This document shows, in pieces, positions 49,173 through 57,907 of a DNA stretch of 64,000 bases. Made by a program: the position numbers and the translations under genes. Position 1 is the first letter of the stretch, and every line of letters begins with the position of its first letter. The notes below the pieces were generated by a model. That model searched no databases. It saw only the letters and a program-made list of their open reading frames with translations, and had not been told where the DNA came from. Source of the stretch: an uncultured Faecalibacterium sp. (GTDB lineage Bacteria; Bacillota; Clostridia; Oscillospirales; Ruminococcaceae); assembly GCA_937907025.1 (NCBI GenBank), contig CALESJ010000020.1, positions 52,052 through 116,051 on the forward strand, written 5' to 3'.

Positions 49173-49759
49173 TTCTCAACGGCAGCCCCCGGGCGCCCCG
49201 TTCCAATTCCCGCCGGTATGCCGAGCTGTTTGCCCACAGCTGCCCGGTGCCGGCCCAGACCTGCAACATTACCCGCACCAACCACGCCGAACTGTGCGAA
49301 AAGTCGGCGGGATTTTCTGATATTCTGCTGGTCTTTCCCCTGTATGCCGACGGCATCCCGGTAACGCTGCTGAACTTTCTGAAAGCGCTGGAGGACCGGC
49401 TGCCCAGTCCTCGGCCCCGCATCTCGGTGCTCATCAACTGCGGGTTCTATGAACCGGAGCAGAACGATGTGGCCGTGGAGATGGTGGAGCAGTTCTGCCG
49501 CCGCACCGGCTGCCCCTTCGGCGCGGTGCTGGAGATCGGCAGCGGCGAGGCCATTCTGGACACGCCTTTTGTCTTCCTGGTGCGCCGCCGCATCCGGGCC
49601 CTGGCCGACGCCGTAGCCGCCGGGCAGCACCGGGTGCTGCGGGTGACCATGCCCATCCCCAAGCGGATGTTTGTGGCGGCTTCCACCCTGTACTGGAAGA
49701 ACTACGGCAAGCGCAACGGCATCACCAAAGCCCAGATGGAATCCATGAAGATCGAATGA
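49157..49759 (+). CDS. Flavodoxin-like NAD(P)H-dependent oxidoreductase, second subunit
   Basis: 200 residues. VLILNGSPRAPRSNSRRY is the FMN phosphate-binding loop of NADPH-dependent FMN reductase-like proteins. LLVFPLYADGIPVTLLNFL matches the second flavin-binding strand. It lacks the Cys pair of its neighbour, so the P-loop and the Cys cluster are divided between the two genes. ATG 49157 follows GTGAGGTG inside the preceding gene. Probably reduces quinones, nitro compounds or iron centres; the substrate is unknown. Confidence 0.85.
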   Translation: MASVLILNGSPRAPRSNSRRYAELFAHSCPVPAQTCNITRTNHAELCEKSAGFSDILLVFPLYADGIPVTLLNFLKALEDRLPSPRPRISVLINCGFYEPEQNDVAVEMVEQFCRRTGCPFGAVLEIGSGEAILDTPFVFLVRRRIRALADAVAAGQHRVLRVTMPIPKRMFVAASTLYWKNYGKRNGITKAQMESMKIE

Positions 49760-49777
49760 CGCTTCCTCCTGTATAAA

Positions 49778-49817
49778 AAGGCCCGCGCCCCGGTCGCTTT
49801 GACCGGGGCGCGGGTCT
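49778..49817. terminator. Bidirectional terminator
   Basis: CCCGCGCCCCGGTC pairs with GACCGGGGCGCGGG around a 5-base loop, flanked by A5 and T5. It separates convergent genes. Confidence 0.93.
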
Positions 49818-49827
49818 TTTTCCGTTG

Positions 49828-51678
49828 TTATACCGGGAAACCGGTGGGGCGCAGAATGGTGAAGGTCCCGGCCTGCACGTCGGGGCACAGCCAGCTTTCG
49901 CCGGGGTGCAGGGTGGGAATGTCCACGGTCCGGTCCCCCAGGCACAGGCGGTAGCCCGCCACGGTGTAGCCGGGCAGGGTGTCCCGGCAGGTGAGCTTCA
50001 CCCCTGCGGGGTCCGGGCATACCAGCAGCGGGGAACATTCCGCCCGCACCGCCTCATAGGAGGGCTTGGGGTTGCCGGACCAGTCGGTGGAGCCGTGGAC
50101 CCGGCGGCGCAGCCGGCCGTTCCCGTCCTCCCCCATGTGGGTGCGGTAATCGTTGAGGCAGAAATAGATGGTGCCTGCCACGTTGGGGATGTCCCGGTAC
50201 TGGGCCATCTTTTCCCGGAAAATCCGTTCCCGGCGCTCGTCCCCGCCGGAGAATGCCGGCTCGCACAGGCCGAACTCCGCCGGGATCATGGCCCGGTCCG
50301 GGTTGGCCTGCACGATCTTCCGCCACTCCGCCTCCGGGTCCAGGTCCCCGTGCCAGGTGCCGATATAATCGTTGATCATCAGCAGATCCCCGCAGGTGGT
50401 GCCGTCCCGGGCGGGGTCCGCATAGATGGTATTGGTGACGTAATCCGCAAACCGGCCGGGGTCCAGGGCCCGGGTTTCGGCCACCGCCTGCCGGATATAC
50501 CGGATGGTGTCCTCGTTCTGGGCGTCCAGCTCGTTGCCCACGCCCCAGGCGATGATGCTGGGGTGGTTGCCGTGGGCACGGACGGTTTCCCCCATCTGCG
50601 CCCGGAAGATCGCCAGCTGTTCCGGCCCCGCCGCGGGCGGTTCCTTGCCCCAGAAGGGAATCTCCTCCTGCACCAGCATGCCGTGGCGGTCGCACCAGTC
50701 ATACACGGCGTCGTCCTGCTGCCAGTGGAACCGGGTGAGCACACAGTTGGACTGTTTCAGCAGGGTAAGCATCTTTTCCAGCTGGGAAACCGGTTCCGCC
50801 ATGCCGAAAGCCGGGTCGGAACCGGGCATCCACTCGGTGCCGCACAGGCGGACCTTTTCCCCGTTGAGGTACAGCGCCGCCCCCTGCAGCTGCAGGTCCC
50901 GGAAGCCGAACACAGTGCGGGTGCCGTCCACACAGACACCGTCCCGGTACAGTTCCAGGGTCAGGGTGTAGAGGTTCGGGGCGTCGAAATGCCAGAAGCG
51001 CACGTTTTCCCACCGACGCACCGGCAGGGTGAACGCCCCCGCCGTGCAGGGCAGTTCGCCCCCGTCCAGGGGGTTGCCCATCGCCTCGTCCTCCCCGGGG
51101 CAGACCCGCCATACCAGGGTCAGGCCGTCGGCTGCGGCACCGTCGATAAAGCCTGCCGCCGAAAACTCGGCCGCGCCCTTGTCCAGGCGCCGGCCCAGAG
51201 CGGGGATGCAGGGGGACGCCGTGACCCGGCAGTCCCGGATGCAGTGGCTGCCGCTGCCCCACAGCTGCACCGGGCGGATGAGCCCGCCGTCGTTGGCCCA
51301 ATCAAAGCTGTGCTCATAGGGCAGCGCATGGGGAGAAAAGCGGTTGTCCGCCTGCACCTCCAGCAGGTTGTCCCCCGTTTCGTTCCAGAACGGGGTGAGC
51401 TCCACCGTGAACGGGGTGTAGCCGGAGCCGGTGTGTTCCCCGGCTTTCTGCCCGTTGAGAAAGACCTGCGCGTCCCGGTACACGGCGCCGAACCGCACAA
51501 ACCGCCGGGGCCCCGGGCAGGGCGGCAGGGTGCAGCGGTACCAGGCGGGACCGCAGAGGTTCTCGGTTTCGGGGGCGATGTTCCAGGTGTGGGGCAGGGT
51601 GACCGGGCGGGCGGCAGCCGGGTCAAAGGTCTTGCCGGGGCAGAACTGCCACCGGGTCAGGGGTTGGTACAGGCGCAT
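49828..51678 (-). CDS. GH2 glycosidase (beta-galactosidase/glucuronidase family)
   Basis: 616 residues. Sugar-binding jelly roll (LPHTWN, AGEHTGSGYTPF), Ig-like domain and TIM barrel of GH2. Acid/base Glu is in AWGVGNELD and nucleophile in IPAEFGLCE. It lacks the Asn-x-Lys glucuronate clamp of the uidA product at 10210, so a galactoside or other beta-glycoside is more likely. No signal peptide. ATG 51678 follows AAGGAGG. The AraC gene 113 bp upstream, in the same direction, probably regulates it. TATACT at 51724-51729 (minus strand) is the -10. Confidence 0.88.
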   Translation of the reverse strand: MRLYQPLTRWQFCPGKTFDPAAARPVTLPHTWNIAPETENLCGPAWYRCTLPPCPGPRRFVRFGAVYRDAQVFLNGQKAGEHTGSGYTPFTVELTPFWNETGDNLLEVQADNRFSPHALPYEHSFDWANDGGLIRPVQLWGSGSHCIRDCRVTASPCIPALGRRLDKGAAEFSAAGFIDGAAADGLTLVWRVCPGEDEAMGNPLDGGELPCTAGAFTLPVRRWENVRFWHFDAPNLYTLTLELYRDGVCVDGTRTVFGFRDLQLQGAALYLNGEKVRLCGTEWMPGSDPAFGMAEPVSQLEKMLTLLKQSNCVLTRFHWQQDDAVYDWCDRHGMLVQEEIPFWGKEPPAAGPEQLAIFRAQMGETVRAHGNHPSIIAWGVGNELDAQNEDTIRYIRQAVAETRALDPGRFADYVTNTIYADPARDGTTCGDLLMINDYIGTWHGDLDPEAEWRKIVQANPDRAMIPAEFGLCEPAFSGGDERRERIFREKMAQYRDIPNVAGTIYFCLNDYRTHMGEDGNGRLRRRVHGSTDWSGNPKPSYEAVRAECSPLLVCPDPAGVKLTCRDTLPGYTVAGYRLCLGDRTVDIPTLHPGESWLCPDVQAGTFTILRPTGFPV

Positions 51679-51791
51679 GGGGTCTTCCTCCTTGCATGGA
51701 TGCCCGGGCGGGGCGTTTTCTCCAGTATAGTCCCGGAAAGCCGGTACGGCCATGGGCATTGTTGCAGAGGGATGGACAAAATTCCAATTTT

Positions 51792-52679
51792 TCAGGTGTC
51801 CGCGGTGTTCTCGTCCTCCGCATAGGGGACCGCCTGGCCCCGGTAGGCGGTGGGGGAGGTTCCCACCGTCTTGCGGAACGCCCGGGAGAAGTAATACGGG
51901 TCGGCGTACCCCAGCCGCCGGGCGATCTCCCGCACCGGCAGGTCGGTCTGCCGCAGCATCTTGCCTGCTTCGGTCATCTTCAGCCGGGTAAAGAACTGCA
52001 GTGGCGGGCGGTGGGCGTACTGCCGGAACAAAGCGTTAAGTCCGCTTTTGGACATTCCCAGTTCCCGGCACAGCCGGTCCAGGGTCAGGCTTTCCCCCAG
52101 GTGGGCATACATCCAGCGCACCGCCCGGGTCAGGCGGCTGCTGTCGGGAGCGGTGCGGCGGTACAGCCCGGCCAGAATCAGCCCCAGCACCTGGGACAGA
52201 TAGACAAAATTTTCCAGGGAGTACTCCCCTTCCAGCGCTTCAAACAGCAGGTCGAACCAGTCGTTCATCCGGCCCGCCACCTGGGCCGACGGGGTGAGCA
52301 GGCGACATTCGTCCAGGGGATAGTATCGGGTGTCCCCGCCCTTGAAATGCACCCACAGCAGGGTCCAGGGGTCGGCGGCGTCGGCGGCATACCTGTGGGG
52401 CGCCCCCCGGGGAATGCAGAACGCCGTGCCCGGGGTGAGCTGCCAGGCCCTGTCCCCCACCTGCACGGTGCCCCGGCCCGCCGCGCAATACAGCAGTATG
52501 TATTCCTCAATCCCTTCCCTGCGGATGCGCGTGTGGTTTTTTGCCCGGGGAAAACACCCCACATCGGTGAGATACAGGCGCGCCACCAGCGGGTGGGCGG
52601 CGTATTCTTCCAGCGCTTCGGTGGGCAGAATGAACATCCGCGCCCCCCGGAAGGCCGGTTTCTGAGCCATGTTTTCCAT
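51792..52679 (-). CDS. AraC-family transcriptional regulator with cupin domain
   Basis: 295 residues. An AraC-binding cupin domain (~50-150, ILLYCAAGRGTVQVG, GTAFCIPRGAPH) and two intact HTH motifs (~195-285; LDRLCRELGMSKSGLNALF and VREIARRLGYADPYYFSRAF). It is likely a sugar-responsive activator for the GH2 gene downstream. Starts at 52679 and 52670 are both possible; the weak CAGG site fits the second better. Confidence 0.9.
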   Translation of the reverse strand: MENMAQKPAFRGARMFILPTEALEEYAAHPLVARLYLTDVGCFPRAKNHTRIRREGIEEYILLYCAAGRGTVQVGDRAWQLTPGTAFCIPRGAPHRYAADAADPWTLLWVHFKGGDTRYYPLDECRLLTPSAQVAGRMNDWFDLLFEALEGEYSLENFVYLSQVLGLILAGLYRRTAPDSSRLTRAVRWMYAHLGESLTLDRLCRELGMSKSGLNALFRQYAHRPPLQFFTRLKMTEAGKMLRQTDLPVREIARRLGYADPYYFSRAFRKTVGTSPTAYRGQAVPYAEDENTADT

Positions 52680-52720
52680 ACCTGTATCCTACCACGGCGG
52701 CAGGGTTTCGTCCATGGGCG

Positions 52721-52750
52721 TTTCCGCCCGGGCGGGAAATGTGGTATAAT
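52721..52750 (+). promoter_or_regulatory. MATE promoter with imperfect palindrome
   Basis: An extended -10 (TGGTATAAT, ending 52750) is preceded by an imperfect palindrome at 52721-52739 (arms TTTCCGCCC and GGGCGGAAA-like, one extra G) over the -35 position. It may be an operator for the divergent AraC protein or an unseen repressor. Confidence 0.5.
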
Positions 52751-52798
52751 GAATTTTACGTTTTCTTTTCCCATTCTTGACATTGAGGAGATGACCCC

Positions 52799-54211
52799 AT
52801 GCTGTTTCACAGCCATACCCCGTCCCACGGCAGCGGGCAGGTGGATTTTTCCAAGGGGGACGTGCGGCGCAGCGTGCTGGCCGTGGCGGCACCCATGCTG
52901 GTGGCCCAGGTGCTGAACCTGTTATATAACATCGTGGACCGCATCTACATCGGCAAGCTGCCCGGGGAGGGCACCCTGGCCCTGGCGGGGCTGGGGCTGT
53001 GCTTCCCGGTGGTCACCCTGGTCACAGCCTTTGCCAACCTGTTCGGGGTGGGCGGGTCGCCCCTGTGTTCCATCGCCCGGGGCGAGGGCGACCACGACCG
53101 GGCCCGGCGCATCATGTCCAACGCCTACTTCATGCTGCTGGTGTGCGGCGTGGGGCTGACGGTGCTGGGCATCGCCTTCCACAAGCCCATCCTGTACCTG
53201 CTGGGCGCCAGCGATGAAACCTACGCCTACGCCTCCTCCTACATGGTCATTTACATGCTGGGCACCGTCTTTGTCATGACCTCCCTGGGGCTGAATCCCT
53301 ACATCAACTGCCAGGGCTTTGCCAGAACCGGCATGCTCACCGTGCTGCTGGGCGCAGCGGTGAACATCGTGCTGGACCCCATCCTGATCTACGCCTGCGG
53401 GCTGGGGGTGCGGGGCGCCGCCATTGCCACCGTCATCAGCCAGGGGCTTTCGGCGGTGTGGGTGCTGCGGTTCCTCACCGGGCCCAAGACCGAACTGCGG
53501 CTGCAGTTCCGTGGCTTCAAGCCCGACTGGGCCTGCATCCGGCGGATTGCGGTGCTGGGCACTTCCAGCTTTGTCATGTCCTTCACCGACAGTCTGGTTC
53601 AGGTGGCCTGCAACGCCACCCTGCGCACCTTCGGGGGCGATTTGTACATCAGCGTCATGACCGTCATCAACTCGGTGCGGCAGATTGCCCAGACCCCGGT
53701 GATGGCCCTGTCCGACGGCACCTCCCCGGTCATCAGCTACAACTACGGCGCCCGCAGCGTGCCCCGGGTGCGCAAGGCCATCCGGTTCATGACCCAGCTG
53801 GGCTTCGCCTACACCCTGCTCATCTGGGGGCTGATCTCCCTGTTTCCCTCCGCTTTCATCCAGATCTTCAACCACGACCCCGACCTGCTGGCGGCGGCGG
53901 TGCCCTCGCTGCACATCTACTTTTTCGGGTTCGTGATGATGGCCTTCCAGTTCACTGGGCAGAGCGTTTTCAAGTCCCTGAACAAGGCCAAGATGGCGGT
54001 GTTCTTCTCCCTGCTGCGCAAGGCCATCATCGTGGTGCCCCTGACCCTGCTTTTGCCCCATCTGGCGGGGCTGGGGGTCAACGGGGTCTTTCTGGCCGAG
54101 CCCATCTCCAACGTCATCGGCGGCCTGGCCTGCTACCTGACCATGCGCCGCACCGTGATGCCGGAACTGTCCGCCATGGAAGCGGAACAGAAAGCGGCCC
54201 AAACCGCCTGA
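52799..54211 (+). CDS. MATE-family efflux transporter
   Basis: 470 residues, twelve helices in two similar halves. LLYNIVDRIYIGKLPGEG near the N-terminus and GASDETYAYASSYM are DinF/NorM-type marks. Such proteins export cationic drugs or metabolites with Na+ or H+. Start 52799 has GAGGAG at 8 bp; a nearer ATG at 52791 is in another frame. Divergent from the AraC gene. Confidence 0.94.
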   Translation: MLFHSHTPSHGSGQVDFSKGDVRRSVLAVAAPMLVAQVLNLLYNIVDRIYIGKLPGEGTLALAGLGLCFPVVTLVTAFANLFGVGGSPLCSIARGEGDHDRARRIMSNAYFMLLVCGVGLTVLGIAFHKPILYLLGASDETYAYASSYMVIYMLGTVFVMTSLGLNPYINCQGFARTGMLTVLLGAAVNIVLDPILIYACGLGVRGAAIATVISQGLSAVWVLRFLTGPKTELRLQFRGFKPDWACIRRIAVLGTSSFVMSFTDSLVQVACNATLRTFGGDLYISVMTVINSVRQIAQTPVMALSDGTSPVISYNYGARSVPRVRKAIRFMTQLGFAYTLLIWGLISLFPSAFIQIFNHDPDLLAAAVPSLHIYFFGFVMMAFQFTGQSVFKSLNKAKMAVFFSLLRKAIIVVPLTLLLPHLAGLGVNGVFLAEPISNVIGGLACYLTMRRTVMPELSAMEAEQKAAQTA

Positions 54212-54223
54212 TTTTTGCATGCA

Positions 54224-54258
54224 AAACGCCCCGGACCGAATGGTCCGGGGCGCTTTTT
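54224..54258. terminator. Bidirectional terminator between two MATE genes
   Basis: CGCCCCGGACC pairs with GGTCCGGGGCG around GAAT, flanked by A4 and T5. Confidence 0.93.
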
Positions 54259-54266
54259 GGTTTTTG

Positions 54267-55616
54267 TCAGGCCGGGAGCCTGGCGTACATCCGCCGCTGT
54301 TCCCGCCACACCAGCACCAGCGAGAGCACCGTGGCCAGCAGGTCGCTGATGGGCTGGGCGAAGAAGATGCCGTTGATCTGCCACACCAGGGGCAGCAGGT
54401 AGAGGAAAGGCACCAGGAACACCACCTGCCGCAGCAGGGAGATGAGCACCGAGGGCACCGGCCGGTTGATGGACTGGAAGAAGGTGGTGGCCAGCATGAC
54501 AAACCCCAGCACCGGTGTGATGCAGAAGTTGATGCGCAGACCGGACACGCCGATGTCGAACATTTCCCGGGTGCCGCCGAAGGCCGCCAGGATCTGCCGG
54601 GGGAAGACCAGCACCCCCGCCCAGATCAGGCAGGTGACCCCCACCGACAGGGCCGTGGCCAGGCGGAAGGTCCGCATGACCCGCTTGTAGTTGCCGCTGC
54701 CGTAGTTGTTGCCCAGAATGGGCTGGATGCCCTGGCTGATGCCGCTGGCGGGCATGATGACAAAGGTCATGATGCTGGAGATGACCGCATACACACTGAT
54801 GGCGATATCCCCGCCGTAGCGGCCCAGCTGGCTGTTGTACACCAGGCTGATGAAGCCCATGGCCATCTGGGCCACCCAGAAGGCAAACCCGCAGGAGAGG
54901 ATGTTGGCGCTCAACTGCTGGCGGGGGCGGAAGATGTCCCGGGAAATGCGGACCTGGGAATGGCCGCCCAGCACCAGAAAGGCCCCGAAGGCGGCGGAGA
55001 GCATCTGGCCGATGACGGTGGCCGCGGCGGCGCCCGCCACGCCCCAGTCAAAGACGATGATGAACAGCGCATCCAGCAGGATATTGGTCACCGCGCCGAT
55101 GCCGGTGACGCACATGCCCAGAACGGGCTTGCCGGATACCCGGACGAAGTCGCAGAACAGCTGGGACAATCCCTGGAACAGGCAGCCCAGGGCCACGATG
55201 CGGTAGTATACCACGGCGTAGGGGTAGGCGGTTTCGGTAACGCCGAAAAGCTGCAGCAGCGGGTCGGTGAGCACCAGCAGAAACGCCGAGAGCAGCAGTT
55301 CAAAGCCGCAGACCAGCACAAAGGCGTTGCCGAAGGCCCGGTTCATCCGTCTGGTGTCCCCCTGGCCGGAAAAGAGGCTGAAGCAGGTGGACCCGCCGGC
55401 GCTGCACATCAGGCCGAAGGCCATCATCATGTAGGACAGCGGAAAACACACCGACAGCCCCGCCAGGGCGGAGGTGCCGTTGAAATTGCCCACAAACATG
55501 CGGTCCACAATGTTGTAGACAGCGGTGATGAGCAGCGAAACGGCTGCGGGGATGGAAAAGCGCAGGATCATGGGGAACAGCGGACCGTTCCGGTAATCCA
55601 CCTGGGTGTTGTTCAT
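54267..55616 (-). CDS. MATE-family efflux transporter, MarR-regulated
   Basis: 449 residues, twelve helices; TAVYNIVDRMFVGNFNGTSALAGL is typical of the DinF-like MATE branch. It is not closely similar to the MATE protein at 52799 outside family motifs. The start at 55616 follows CGGGAGG. The gene lies 79 bp downstream of a MarR gene, and the spacer has the same operator motif as the MarR promoter, so MarR probably represses it. Confidence 0.94.
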   Translation of the reverse strand: MNNTQVDYRNGPLFPMILRFSIPAAVSLLITAVYNIVDRMFVGNFNGTSALAGLSVCFPLSYMMMAFGLMCSAGGSTCFSLFSGQGDTRRMNRAFGNAFVLVCGFELLLSAFLLVLTDPLLQLFGVTETAYPYAVVYYRIVALGCLFQGLSQLFCDFVRVSGKPVLGMCVTGIGAVTNILLDALFIIVFDWGVAGAAAATVIGQMLSAAFGAFLVLGGHSQVRISRDIFRPRQQLSANILSCGFAFWVAQMAMGFISLVYNSQLGRYGGDIAISVYAVISSIMTFVIMPASGISQGIQPILGNNYGSGNYKRVMRTFRLATALSVGVTCLIWAGVLVFPRQILAAFGGTREMFDIGVSGLRINFCITPVLGFVMLATTFFQSINRPVPSVLISLLRQVVFLVPFLYLLPLVWQINGIFFAQPISDLLATVLSLVLVWREQRRMYARLPA

Positions 55617-55634
55617 GGGAGCCTCCCGATAAAA

Positions 55635-55651
55635 TTAGTTTCCTAAGTATT
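55635..55651. promoter_or_regulatory. MarR-type operator upstream of MATE
   Basis: TTAGTTTCCTAAG followed by TATT. The CTAAGTATT half is shared with the reverse strand of the site at 56131-56148 in the MarR promoter, and both have TTAG ahead of it, so one regulator probably binds both. Confidence 0.65.
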
Positions 55652-55695
55652 GAGGCCCATAAAAAGCTGCCGGTCCTGCCGGCAGCCCTCTGGAT

Positions 55696-56118
55696 TCACG
55701 GAATGTTTTTCAGCATCTGTTCCATGACCCGGAAAAAAGTTTCCAGGTCGTCGGGGTCCACTCCCCGGGTGAGTTCCGCCTCCAGCCCCAGGATGTCCGC
55801 CATGACGGCATCCTTGTAGGCCAGGCCCTTCTCACACACCACGATGCGCTTGCGGCGGGCGTCCCCGGGCAGGGATTCCCGCCGGATGAACCCGTCGCGC
55901 TCCATGCGTTTCAGCAGTTCGGTGGCGGAGGAAGGCCGCAGGCTGAACTCCTCCTCCACATCCTTCTGGAACACGTCCCCGCCCTGGGCCAGCAGAAAGT
56001 GCAGCACCTTACCCTGGGCGCCGCTCATCTGCCCCCGGGTGGAGAAAGCGTCGATCTTGCGGCGCAGCTTGTTGGAAAGTTTGCTCACATAGCGCGCAGC
56101 ATGACGGTTTGGTTCCAT
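55696..56118 (-). CDS. MarR-family transcriptional regulator
   Basis: 140 residues with a winged HTH (VFQKDVEEEFSLRPSSATELLKRMERDGFI) and the basic wing SLPGDARRKRIVV. It is typical in size. The start at 56118 follows TTGGAGG. It probably represses itself and the downstream MATE gene. The inducing ligand is unknown. Confidence 0.93.
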   Translation of the reverse strand: MEPNRHAARYVSKLSNKLRRKIDAFSTRGQMSGAQGKVLHFLLAQGGDVFQKDVEEEFSLRPSSATELLKRMERDGFIRRESLPGDARRKRIVVCEKGLAYKDAVMADILGLEAELTRGVDPDDLETFFRVMEQMLKNIP

Positions 56119-56134
56119 GTGGGGTCCTCCAATA

Positions 56135-56175
56135 CTTAGTTACCTAAGGATATTCCCTTGCAGGTGAATTGTCAA
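56135..56175 (-). promoter_or_regulatory. MarR promoter with overlapping operator
   Basis: On the minus strand TTGACA and TATCCT have a 17-bp spacer (56147-56175). The partial palindrome CTTAGTTACCTAAG (56135-56148) covers the downstream edge of the -10. The -35 lies inside the end of the dehydrogenase gene. Confidence 0.8.
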
Positions 56176-57209
56176 GGGTTTTCGATGGCCACCTTGATGA
56201 CCTTGTCCCGCCGGTTCTCGAAGAGGTCGTAGGCCGCCTCGATTTCTTTCAGCGGGAAGGTGTGGGTGATGAGGGCGGTGGTATCGATCTTGCCCGCGGC
56301 GATGAGGTCCAGGGTTTCCTTGCAGTGGCAGCCGTCCACCCCGCCGGTCTTGAAGATCAGGTTCTTGCCGTACATGTCCGGCAGCGGCAGGGTCTGGGGG
56401 CGGTCATACATGGCCACCACCGTGACCACCGCGTTGGGGCGGGCGCACTCCCAGGCCAGGCGGAAGGTATCCTCGGTGCCGGCCACTTCCAGCACCGCGT
56501 CGGCGCCGCCGTGTTCGCTGTGGGCCCGCACAAAGTCCGGCAGACCTTCCGGCGGCACGGCCAGCACGTCGGGGTAGTGGGTGCGCACAAAGTCCAGGCG
56601 CACGGGGTCCTTTTCACACACGATGATGCGCCCCGGCTCGTGCAGGCGCACGCATTGCAGGGTGCACAGCCCCGTGGGACCGGCCCCCAGAATCAGTACC
56701 GTGTCCCCCTGATGAATCTCGGCAATGTTGGCCGCCCAGTAGCCGGTGGCCAGCAGGTCCCCCACAAACAGGGCCTGCCGGTCGGTGACGGTATCCGGGA
56801 TGCGGTCCAGCCCCTGGTCGGCGTGGGGCACCCGCACATACTCGGCCTGGCCGCCGTCGATGCGGCAGCCCAGGGCCCAGCCGCCGTCGGGGTCGGTGCA
56901 GTTGTTCACCCAGCCGTGGCGGCAGAAAAAGCATTCACCGCAGAAGGTTTCCACGTTCACCGTGACCCGGTCCCCGGGGCGGACGGTGGTGACCGCGACG
57001 CCCACTTGCTCCACCACGCCCACCATCTCGTGGCCCACCGTAATGCCCGGCACCGCCCGGGGCACCGAGCCGTGCTTGATGTGCAGGTCACTGGTGCAGA
57101 TGCTGGACAGCGTCACCCGCACAATGGCGTCCCTGGGGTCCTGCAGGGTGGGGCGGGGCTTGTCCCGCAGTTCAAAACGGCCGCGTTCTACATAGGTATA
57201 GGCCAGCAT
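56172..57209 (-). CDS. Zinc-dependent alcohol dehydrogenase, MDR family
   Basis: 345 residues. N-terminal GroES-like domain with GHEMVG catalytic-zinc motif and structural-zinc Cys cluster (CGECFFCRHGWVNNC). Rossmann motif GAGPTGLCTLQ binds NAD(P). Family members oxidise secondary alcohols or polyols reversibly. The start at 57209 follows AAGGAG. It is monocistronic; its substrate is not determinable, and a sugar-alcohol or butanediol-type role is possible. Confidence 0.93.
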   Translation of the reverse strand: MLAYTYVERGRFELRDKPRPTLQDPRDAIVRVTLSSICTSDLHIKHGSVPRAVPGITVGHEMVGVVEQVGVAVTTVRPGDRVTVNVETFCGECFFCRHGWVNNCTDPDGGWALGCRIDGGQAEYVRVPHADQGLDRIPDTVTDRQALFVGDLLATGYWAANIAEIHQGDTVLILGAGPTGLCTLQCVRLHEPGRIIVCEKDPVRLDFVRTHYPDVLAVPPEGLPDFVRAHSEHGGADAVLEVAGTEDTFRLAWECARPNAVVTVVAMYDRPQTLPLPDMYGKNLIFKTGGVDGCHCKETLDLIAAGKIDTTALITHTFPLKEIEAAYDLFENRRDKVIKVAIENP

Positions 57210-57340
57210 GATGCGATCTCCTTCCCGATTTTTGGGTTTTCTTTGAGTGTACCACGGCGGGAGATTTCCTGCAATGACCAAAAAAGCCGTGTACTTTTTG
57301 TGTAAATTGTAAACAAATTTCAAACAAACCGGCCTTCCCC

Positions 57341-57398
57341 TTGCGGCGGGCGGAGGGCCGGACTATAATACAACATGCGTTAATTATTAACTATAGTC
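57341..57398 (+). promoter_or_regulatory. MarR/ABC operon promoter with nested palindromes
   Basis: TTGCGG (57341) and TATAAT (57364) are 17 bp apart. Directly downstream lies a perfect 13-bp palindrome GTTAATTATTAAC (57379-57391), flanked by an outer GACTATA (57361) and TATAGTC (57392). A MarR dimer here would block initiation. Confidence 0.8.
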
Positions 57399-57417
57399 AA
57401 ATAAAAAGGAGGTAGTC

Positions 57418-57903
57418 ATGGATTCCAACGAAACCACCATGGCGCGGGAGCTGTTCCACCAGATCATGCAGACCAAGCGCAGCCTGCAGGCCGGAATGGG
57501 CGATGTACTGACCAAAGCCCCCCGCTGCCATTTTGACATGCTGCACCGGCTGTACACGGTCATCCAGCGCAGCGGGCAGGACGGGGTCGTGTCGGTGTCC
57601 GAGCTGACCTGCCGGATGTATGACAGTCCCCAGGCGGTGTCCCGGGCGCTGCGCGTGCTGGAGAAGGACGGCCTGATCCAGCGGGCCCCCGACCCCGCCG
57701 ACCGGCGCAAGACCACCGTTCGCCTGACCGAGGCCGGGCGCCGCGCCCACGAGGAATGCGAGCGGGAGGTCACGGCCTACGCCTTTGCCATCGCCAATCG
57801 GATGGCACCGGAAACCCTGCGCAGTTTCACTCGGAACTGGGAAGAGTTCGCCCGGGCCATTGACGCCGAGAACGAAGCGCGCCGCGCGCAGAGAAAGGAG
57901 TAA
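57418..57903 (+). CDS. MarR-family regulator of the ABC exporter operon
   Basis: 161 residues. Winged HTH (VSVSELTCRMYDSPQAVSRALRVLEKDGLI) with wing APDPADRRKTTVRLT. The start at 57418 follows AAAAGGAGG. The ATPase gene begins 4 bp after its stop, so it belongs to the same operon and probably autorepresses the whole unit through the palindrome upstream. Typical of multidrug or peptide ABC exporters in Firmicutes. Confidence 0.94.
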   Translation: MDSNETTMARELFHQIMQTKRSLQAGMGDVLTKAPRCHFDMLHRLYTVIQRSGQDGVVSVSELTCRMYDSPQAVSRALRVLEKDGLIQRAPDPADRRKTTVRLTEAGRRAHEECEREVTAYAFAIANRMAPETLRSFTRNWEEFARAIDAENEARRAQRKE

Positions 57904-57907
57904 CCCC

